A stretch of DNA of 64,000 bases from CADCTB01 sp963768975 (lineage in GTDB: Bacteria > Actinomycetota > Acidimicrobiia > Acidimicrobiales > AC-14), in the NCBI GenBank assembly GCA_963768975.1, contig CAVYKB010000013.1, forward strand, positions 62,001 through 126,000, read 5' to 3'. A program made the translations under genes and the position numbers. Shown here piece by piece: positions 58,397 through 64,000 of the stretch; position 1 is the first letter of the stretch; each line of letters opens with the position of its first letter. The notes under the pieces are model-generated. The model did not search any database. It had not been told where the DNA came from and saw only the letters and a list, made by a program, of their open reading frames with translations.

Positions 58397-59320
58397 GTGT
58401 TCGGCGCCATCTCCTACAACCCGATCGTTCGGATCCACATCGGGCCGCTCGCCGTCAGCCCGCACGGGATCTTCATCGCCATCGGCTTTATGGTCGGCGC
58501 CTGGTTCATGCTCCCGCAGTCCCGGAAGCGGGGCATGCCCGACGAGCAGATCTACCCCCTCTTCACCCTGGCTGCCGTCGGGTCCCTTGTGGGCGCCCGG
58601 GTGGCCTACGTGATCAACCACCTCGGCGACTACCTGGACTCGCCGCTCGACATCCTCCTGGTGTGGGAGGGCGGCATCTCCCTCCTCGGCGGTTTCTTCG
58701 GTGCCATCGCCTTCGCCATGCCCCGGATGAAGCGGGAAGGGCTGTCGTTCTGGAAGGTGATGGACGCCGCCGCCCCCGGCATGGCCCTGGGCGTAGTCGT
58801 CGGCCGCATCGGCGACCTCATCATCGCCGACCACCTGGGCAAGACCACCTCGTTCTTCCTGGGGTACCGCTGCCCGCCGCTGGAGGTGGAGACCGGCTCC
58901 CCCTGTGCTCCGACCGAGCTCATGAGCCGGACCGCCGGCGCGGTCGTCCACCAGACGGCGCTCTACGACATGATTCTCGCCGCCATCCTGCTGACGATCC
59001 TCCTCCGCCTGCGCCGCAAGGACCGCTTCGACGGGTTCCTGATCCTGGTCTTCGGCCTCGGCTACGGCATCAACCGCCTCATCGAGGACTTCCTGCGGGA
59101 GGACACCCGCCGGCTGGGCCTCACCGCCAGCCAGTGGACCGCCATCACCACCGCCTGCCTGTGCATCTATGTCCTCGGTGTCCTGCGCCGGACCCCGAAA
59201 TGGGGGCGCTGGGACTCCACACCTGCGGCCGCAGCTACACGGAGCGAGAATCGAAGCGAAGCGGAGACTCGCAGCGACCAGGTAATACTGAGCGAAGACG
59301 ACAGCGGCCCGGAGCCGTGA
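58397..59320 (+). CDS. lgt: Prolipoprotein diacylglyceryl transferase
   Basis: The 307-residue membrane enzyme adds diacylglycerol to lipobox cysteines. Family segments are SPHGIFIAIGFMVG, WEGGISLLGGFFGAI and VVGRIGDLIIADHLG. The last is the Lgt signature with Asp where many have Asn. A charged tail of about 45 residues is not part of the catalytic fold. The GTG has AGGA upstream. It would process the several lipoproteins encoded in this window. Confidence 0.9.
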   Translation: MFGAISYNPIVRIHIGPLAVSPHGIFIAIGFMVGAWFMLPQSRKRGMPDEQIYPLFTLAAVGSLVGARVAYVINHLGDYLDSPLDILLVWEGGISLLGGFFGAIAFAMPRMKREGLSFWKVMDAAAPGMALGVVVGRIGDLIIADHLGKTTSFFLGYRCPPLEVETGSPCAPTELMSRTAGAVVHQTALYDMILAAILLTILLRLRRKDRFDGFLILVFGLGYGINRLIEDFLREDTRRLGLTASQWTAITTACLCIYVLGVLRRTPKWGRWDSTPAAAATRSENRSEAETRSDQVILSEDDSGPEP

Positions 59321-59349
59321 GCCAACCCGCCGAATTAGAGGAGATAGCT

Positions 59350-59604
59350 GTGGAGATCCGCATCGGGATCACCTATTCGCCCAAGGAGATCGAGATCGAG
59401 ATGGACGACGACGCCGCCGGCGACGCCCTCATCGAGCAGATCAGCGCCTCCGTGGGTGAGGAGAGCTCCATGCTGTGGCTGACCGACAAGAAGGGCCGGC
59501 GGGTCGGCGTCCCCACGGCCAAGCTGTCCTACGTGGAGATCGGTGCGCCCCGAAGCGACCGCCGGGTCGGCTTCACCCCGTCGGTCTCGACCACCAGCCC
59601 GTGA
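59350..59604 (+). CDS. DUF3107 protein
   Basis: The 84-residue protein opens EIRIGITYSPKEIEIEMDDD and carries GRRVGVPTAKLSYVEIG, matching DUF3107, a small family confined to actinomycetes. GAGGAG lies upstream of the GTG start. It lies between lgt and the ArsA-like pair. Function unknown. Confidence 0.9.
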   Translation: MEIRIGITYSPKEIEIEMDDDAAGDALIEQISASVGEESSMLWLTDKKGRRVGVPTAKLSYVEIGAPRSDRRVGFTPSVSTTSP

Positions 59605-59614
59605 CCCGCTGGGG

Positions 59615-60562
59615 GTGACCGACCTTCTCGACCGGCGGCTGCTGTTCGTCACCGGCAAGGGCGGGGTCGGCAAGAGCACGACGGCGGCGGCCCTGGCCCT
59701 GCTGAGCGCCACCCGGGGCCGGCGCACGCTGGCGTGCGAGGTCGACGCCAAGGGTGACCTGGCCGACTTCTACGAGACGTCGCAGCCGGGTTTCGAGCCC
59801 CAGAAGGTGGCCTCGAATCTGTGGCACATGGCCATGGACACCGAGGCGTCGCTGCGGGAGTACCTGCATCTCCAGCTCCGGCTGCCCACCGTCGCCCGCC
59901 TCGGCCCCCTGGCCCGGGTCTTCGACTTCGTCTCGACGGCGGCCCCCGGCGTGCGGGAGATCCTGACCGTCGGCAAGATCGGCTGGGAGGTCAGGGAACG
60001 CCACTACGACCTGGTCGTGGTGGATGCGCCGGCCACCGGCCACATCGTCGGCCAGCTCACCGCCCCCCAGGCCATCAACGACCTCGTCCGGGTGGGGCAG
60101 GTCCGTGAGCAGACCGGCTGGCTGGCCGACCTGCTGGCCGACCCGGCGACGACCGGTCTGGTCATCGTGACCACGCCGGAGGAGATGCCGGTCAACGAGA
60201 CCATCGAGCTCGTGCGCAAGGTCCGCGCCGAGACTCGGATCGACGTCGCCGCCATTGTGGTCAACCGGGTACTGCCCGAGCTGTTCAGCGGGGCGGACGA
60301 GGAGATCTTCGAGCGCCTGAGCGAGCCGGCGCTGTCCGACCGCCTGTCCGACGCGGTGCGGGGCCCGGTGGCGCCGGTCCTGGAGGCCGCCCGCCTGGCC
60401 GTCACTCTCCGGCGGACCCGGGCCGGCCACCTCGACCACCTGCGGTCGTCGCTGGACCCCGCCGTCCCGCTGCTCTACGTGCCCTATCTGTTCGCCCGGG
60501 GCCACGGCCTGCGCTCCACCGGCCAGGTCGCCGAGGCCCTGAGCGCCGAGCTGGGCTACTGA
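59615..60562 (+). CDS. ArsA/GET3-like ATPase, first of a pair
   Basis: The 315-residue P-loop ATPase has the deviant Walker A TGKGGVGKST and the Walker B-type DLVVVDAPATGH. Switch-like segments are ACEVDAKGD and TTPEEMPVNET. In actinomycetes two such genes occur side by side and are related to the GET3/ArsA anion-pump ATPases; the mycobacterial pair is called BagA/BagB. A GTG at 59615 starts the frame. A strong inverted repeat separates it from the second member. Confidence 0.9.
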   Translation: MTDLLDRRLLFVTGKGGVGKSTTAAALALLSATRGRRTLACEVDAKGDLADFYETSQPGFEPQKVASNLWHMAMDTEASLREYLHLQLRLPTVARLGPLARVFDFVSTAAPGVREILTVGKIGWEVRERHYDLVVVDAPATGHIVGQLTAPQAINDLVRVGQVREQTGWLADLLADPATTGLVIVTTPEEMPVNETIELVRKVRAETRIDVAAIVVNRVLPELFSGADEEIFERLSEPALSDRLSDAVRGPVAPVLEAARLAVTLRRTRAGHLDHLRSSLDPAVPLLYVPYLFARGHGLRSTGQVAEALSAELGY

Positions 60563-60570
60563 CCCCCGTG

Positions 60571-60619
60571 GTTCTGGTTGCAGTTACCTGCGCATTTGAC
60601 GGTCAAGTGCAACCAGAAC
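60571..60619 (+). promoter_or_regulatory. 12-bp inverted repeat in the gap between the paired ATPase genes
   Basis: GTTCTGGTTGCA (60571-60582) and TGCAACCAGAAC (60608-60619) are exact reverse complements with a 25-nt loop. Inside the loop TTGAC-G-GTCAA forms a second small dyad (60596-60606). The right arm ends one base before the ATG of the second gene, so in RNA it would bury the translation start region. There is no T-run, so it is not a standard terminator. Confidence 0.75.
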
Positions 60620-60620
60620 G

Positions 60621-61775
60621 ATGAGTAGTTCCCTAGAGCAGCTGCTGGCGGCCAAGGAGATCGCCATCTGCTGCGGCGCCGGCGGCGTGGGCAAGACGAC
60701 CACCGCGGCCGCCGCCGCGGCCATGGCCGCCGTCTCCCTGGGCGGCAAGGTGCTGGTGCTGACCGTCGACCCGGCCCGCCGGCTGGCCGACGCCCTCGGC
60801 ATGGAGGAGCTGGGCAACACCGAGGTGCGCGTCCCCGACGCGGTGATGAAGGCCGCCGGCGTGGAGCCTCGCGGGGAGCTGTGGGCAGCGATGCTCGACG
60901 CCAAGCAGTCCTGGGACGAGCTGGTGCGCCGGCACGCCCCCAACCAGTCGACCGTCGACCGCATCTTGGAGAACCCGCTCTACCTGAACATCACCGGCCG
61001 CTTCGCCGCCGGCAACGAGTACATCGCCATGGAGCGGCTGTACGAGATCCACCGAACGGGCCTGTACGACCTCATCGTCGTGGATACGCCCCCGACCCGC
61101 CAGGCCGTCGACTTCCTCGAGGCGCCCGACCGGATGGCGGACTTCTTCTCGAGCCGGCTGCTGCGCTGGCTCACCGCGCCCAGCCGGTCACGGATGCTCA
61201 CGCTGGCCAGCCGGCCCTTCTACCAGGTCGCCGACCGCGTGCTCGGCAGCCAGTTCCTCCAGGACATCGCCGAGTTCTTCCTGCTCTTCCAGACCATGTA
61301 CGACGGCTTCGTCGAGCGCTCCGAAGCGGTGAAGCGGTTGATCCACGGCCGGCGCACGACGTTCGTCGTCGTGACCGCTCTGGAGGCCACTCCGCTGCGG
61401 GAGGCGGAGTTCTTCATGGACGCCCTGAAGCGGATGGGCCTGCACCCGGGGGCTCTCGTGCTCAACAAGGTCCTCCCGTCGTACCTCCTCGACCCGGCCG
61501 CCACCCGGGTGGCCGAGCGCCTGCGGTCCGACGGGCCGGCGCTGGCCGCCGAGGTGAGTCCCGGCGCCGGCGAGGCGCCGGCGGTGACCCGGGTGCTGCG
61601 GGAGGTGGGCGAGAGCTTCCTGAACTTCGGCGTGGTGGCCAAGCGGGAGGCCGAGCAACGGGCCGAGCTGGCCACTCGCCCCGACGTCATCGTGGCCGTG
61701 CCGTTCTTCGAGACCGACATCTACGACCTCGCCGGTCTCCTGCGCCTCGGGCATGCGCTCTGGGCCGCCTCGTAG
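60621..61775 (+). CDS. ArsA/GET3-like ATPase, second of a pair
   Basis: The 384-residue ATPase has GAGGVGKTTTAAA as Walker A, VLTVDPARRLADALG as the switch segment and DLIVVDTPPTRQAVDFL as Walker B. It is longer than its partner, with an insert containing ADFFSSRLLRWL. No ribosome-binding site precedes the ATG, which lies directly after the right arm of the hairpin. It probably forms a heterodimer with the first ATPase. Confidence 0.9.
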   Translation: MSSSLEQLLAAKEIAICCGAGGVGKTTTAAAAAAMAAVSLGGKVLVLTVDPARRLADALGMEELGNTEVRVPDAVMKAAGVEPRGELWAAMLDAKQSWDELVRRHAPNQSTVDRILENPLYLNITGRFAAGNEYIAMERLYEIHRTGLYDLIVVDTPPTRQAVDFLEAPDRMADFFSSRLLRWLTAPSRSRMLTLASRPFYQVADRVLGSQFLQDIAEFFLLFQTMYDGFVERSEAVKRLIHGRRTTFVVVTALEATPLREAEFFMDALKRMGLHPGALVLNKVLPSYLLDPAATRVAERLRSDGPALAAEVSPGAGEAPAVTRVLREVGESFLNFGVVAKREAEQRAELATRPDVIVAVPFFETDIYDLAGLLRLGHALWAAS

Positions 61776-61818
61776 AAAATCGCAGCCGGCTGAGCCCACC
61801 GCCCGGTAGACCGGTGCC

Positions 61819-63006
61819 ATGGGCTGGAGCGTGCGCCCCGCCGAACCCGAAGACCTGCCCGCCCTGGTTCGGGCGGACTGGGCCGCGTTCGGAAACCGCC
61901 CGACGGACGCCCAGATCGACGGGGCGCGCAACTACCTCGAACTGGACCGGACGTTCGTGGCCGTGGACGGCGCTCAGGTGGTGGGCAGCGCCGGCGCCCT
62001 CAGCCTGGAGCTGACTGTCCCCGGGCCGGCGACGGTCCCGGCCGCCGGCGTGACCTACGTCGGCGTGCTGCCGACCCACCGCCGCCAGGGCATCCTCACC
62101 GCCCTCATGGCCCAGGTCATCGACGACGCCCGCCGGCGGGGCGAGCCGGTGGCCGCCCTCCTGGCCTCGGAGAGCACGATCTACCGCCGGTTCGGCTTCG
62201 GCGCGGCCGTGATGGCCGCCGCGGTGGAGATCGAGCGCCCCTACGCCCAGGTGCGCCGGCCGGTCGACGTGGCCGGGCGGGTCCGGCTGCTCGAGCCGGG
62301 CGAGATGTCGATGGTCCTGCCCGCGATCTGGGACGAGTACCGGCGCCGGCACCCGGGCGAGGTGTCCCGCTCGACGGGCTGGTGGGGACGCCGGCTGGAC
62401 GACGACCCCATCTTCCGGCGGGGCGGCGGGCCCCGGTTCGCCGCCGTGTGGGAGGACGGCGGGGGCTACGTCACCTACCGGGTGCAGGACAACTGGGACC
62501 ACGGCTTCCCCCGCCACACCCTCACGGTCGAGGACCTGGTGGCGAGCACCCCTGAGGCGCGGGCCGGCCTCTGGCAGTACTGCTTCGGCGTCGACCTGGT
62601 CTCGGTGATCCGTGCCTATGCCCAGCCCCTCGACGACCCGCTGCGCTGGGGCCTCGTCGACCCGCGCCGCCTGCGGGTCACGCTGGTGTCCGACGTCCTG
62701 TGGGTCGCCGTGCTCGACGTCGAAGCCGCCCTCTCGGCGCGCACCTACGCCGGCGACCAGCCGCTCGTCATCGACGTCGCCGGCGACGGCAGCTACCGCC
62801 TGGCCGCCGGCGAGTGCCGGCGCACCGACGACCTCGCCGACCTCGGCATCGAGGCTCCGGACCTGGGCGCGGTCTACCTGGGCGGGGTCAGCTTCGCCAC
62901 CCTGGCCCGGGCCGGCCTCGTCGCCGAGCTGGCCGCCGGTGCCGGCGCCTGCGCTGACGCTCTCTTCGCCACGGCGCCCGGCCCGTCGTCGTCCACCGGC
63001 TTCTGA
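61819..63006 (+). CDS. Eis-type GNAT acetyltransferase
   Basis: The 395-residue protein has the Eis three-part layout: N-terminal GNAT domain with acetyl-CoA loop VLPTHRRQGILTALM and ESTIYRRFGFG, a second GNAT-like domain, and a C-terminal SCP2-like part. In Eis the C-terminal carboxylate of a Phe takes part in catalysis. This protein also ends in Phe (STGF), consistent with function. Eis proteins acetylate aminoglycosides and proteins; the substrate here is unknown. Confidence 0.9.
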   Translation: MGWSVRPAEPEDLPALVRADWAAFGNRPTDAQIDGARNYLELDRTFVAVDGAQVVGSAGALSLELTVPGPATVPAAGVTYVGVLPTHRRQGILTALMAQVIDDARRRGEPVAALLASESTIYRRFGFGAAVMAAAVEIERPYAQVRRPVDVAGRVRLLEPGEMSMVLPAIWDEYRRRHPGEVSRSTGWWGRRLDDDPIFRRGGGPRFAAVWEDGGGYVTYRVQDNWDHGFPRHTLTVEDLVASTPEARAGLWQYCFGVDLVSVIRAYAQPLDDPLRWGLVDPRRLRVTLVSDVLWVAVLDVEAALSARTYAGDQPLVIDVAGDGSYRLAAGECRRTDDLADLGIEAPDLGAVYLGGVSFATLARAGLVAELAAGAGACADALFATAPGPSSSTGF

Positions 63007-63020
63007 CCTAGAGTCGGCCC

Positions 63021-64000
63021 ATGGCCGCCCTGGCCGAGCTGGCCCGCTCGATCGGTCTCGAGACGCCAGCGATCGGCCACCTGATGCGCCTGACCGCGTC
63101 GTGGGGGCTGCTGTCGGACCTGTGCTTCTCCGACCTGTTGCTCTTCGCTCCAACCGCGCCGGGCGACATCTCCACCTTCACCATCCTCGGCCAGGTCCGC
63201 CCGACCACCAGCCAGACCCTCTACCTCGACGACGAGGTCGGCCGGCAGGTGCCGCCGTCCGAGGTCCCGCTCGTCACCCGGGCCTGGCAGCTGGGCGAGA
63301 TCATCGATGGCGAGGCCAGCGTGCAGGCCCGGGGCGAGATCGCCAGCGTGCAGTGCATCCCCGTGCAATGGAAGGACTCGATGGTGGCGGTGCTGCTCCG
63401 GGCCGCCGCCCCCATGGTCGGCCGGCGCCCGGGCGAGCTGGAGCGGGTCTACGTCGAGATGTTCGACGGCTTCGCCCGCATGATCACCGTGGGCGACTTT
63501 CCCTTCGGCGCCGAGGAGACCGAGGTCGACGAGGCCCCTCGGGTGGGCGACGGGGTGGCCCGTCTCGACGCCTCGGCCCGGGTCGACTTCGCCTCGCCCA
63601 ACTTCGTCTCCGCCCTGCACCGGATGGGGATCCACGGCAACACCCAGGGCGCCCGCCTGGGAGAGTTGGGCTTCGACGAGTCACCGGTGCGGGCCGCGTT
63701 CGCCATCGGTCTGCCTATCACCCAGGAGATCGAGCGGCGCGACGTCATCGTCCTCCTGCGCTGCATCCCGTTCCTCCAGCACGGCAGGGTCACCGGGGCG
63801 GTCGTCCTGCTCCGGGACGTCTCCGACCTCCGCCGGCGGGACCGCCTGCTGGTCTCCAAGGACGCCACCATCCGGGAGATCCACCACCGGGTCAAGAACA
63901 ACCTGCAGACGATCTCGTCGCTGCTGCGCCTGCACGGCCGCCGGCTCGAGTCGGAGGAGGCCCGGGACGCGCTGGAAGAGTCGGTCCGGCGCATCCGGTC
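63021..64000 (+). CDS. PdtaS-like cytosolic sensor histidine kinase (3' end outside window)
   Basis: The first 326 codons are visible. An N-terminal GAF-like domain (LLFAPTAPGDISTFTILGQ) is followed by a PAS-like part (ARVDFASPNFVSALHRMG) and the HisKA_2 H-box IREIHHRVKNNLQTISSLLR. This matches PdtaS, a soluble kinase that controls ANTAR-type antitermination regulators. The kinase domain lies beyond the window. The ATG lies six nt after TAGAGT (63009-63014), fitting a leaderless mRNA. Confidence 0.92.
   Translation, partial: MAALAELARSIGLETPAIGHLMRLTASWGLLSDLCFSDLLLFAPTAPGDISTFTILGQVRPTTSQTLYLDDEVGRQVPPSEVPLVTRAWQLGEIIDGEASVQARGEIASVQCIPVQWKDSMVAVLLRAAAPMVGRRPGELERVYVEMFDGFARMITVGDFPFGAEETEVDEAPRVGDGVARLDASARVDFASPNFVSALHRMGIHGNTQGARLGELGFDESPVRAAFAIGLPITQEIERRDVIVLLRCIPFLQHGRVTGAVVLLRDVSDLRRRDRLLVSKDATIREIHHRVKNNLQTISSLLRLHGRRLESEEARDALEESVRRIR

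Overview
The window is about 70 percent GC and dense with short or overlapping gene junctions. Its gene content (DUF3107, paired ArsA-like ATPases, an Eis-type acetyltransferase, a PdtaS-type kinase, a DenV-like MSMEG_6728 protein, a class E sortase, SufR/Mrp) points to an actinomycete. A complete System I cytochrome c maturation cluster and several small membrane proteins suggest the class Acidimicrobiia rather than mycobacteria or streptomycetes; this placement is inference. Many start codons sit 6-7 nt after a TAnnnT hexamer, the signature of leaderless transcription common in actinomycetes.

Layout. 0-15 kb is the accessory part. It holds a secreted animal-type haem peroxidase, an operon of two YHYH lipoproteins plus a membrane-anchored beta-propeller, an inverted decayed copy of part of that propeller gene, a hemolysin III remnant, broken IS110 and IS256 transposases, a NarL-type two-component pair, and a BcsA-like glycosyltransferase preceded by five tandem 11-bp repeats. 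15-26 kb carries a Rieske-chagasin-like fusion, a four-gene operon with two ABC export systems, SRAP and FdhD, an acyltransferase-serine hydrolase fusion and a lipoprotein esterase. 26-32 kb has valS and cysS divergently transcribed from a 17-bp gap, a cold-shock protein and a large coiled-coil protein. 32-39 kb is a second accessory patch: three PIN-domain toxin-antitoxin modules, an alcohol dehydrogenase, a decayed gene of unknown function, a sigma factor with an internal deletion and its Kelch partner. 39-46 kb is a sortase and the ccmABCDEF-ccmH-ccmI operon. 46-64 kb is housekeeping: Nei/DenV repair proteins, an OsmC operon, galE, Fe-S assembly (cysteine desulfurase, SufR, Mrp), DinB, Fic, an ABC exporter, a molybdopterin oxidoreductase with cytochrome b, Lgt, DUF3107, the ArsA pair, an Eis-like acetyltransferase and the start of a PdtaS-like kinase.

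How the genes relate. Most operons are tightly coupled by ATGA, GTGA or TTGA overlaps. The Fe-S genes form a divergent SufR/Mrp control region next to the desulfurase. The ccm operon would attach haem to exported c-type cytochromes. The molybdopterin oxidoreductase and the b-type cytochrome overlap by 17 nt and probably form one membrane electron-transfer unit. The strongest unusual signals are the symmetric leaderless promoter between valS and cysS, the 11-bp repeat array, the Rieske-chagasin fusion, the hairpin between the two ArsA genes, the galE frame that runs antisense through the desulfurase gene, and the inverted propeller fragment next to the YHYH operon. No tRNA, rRNA or CRISPR array was seen.
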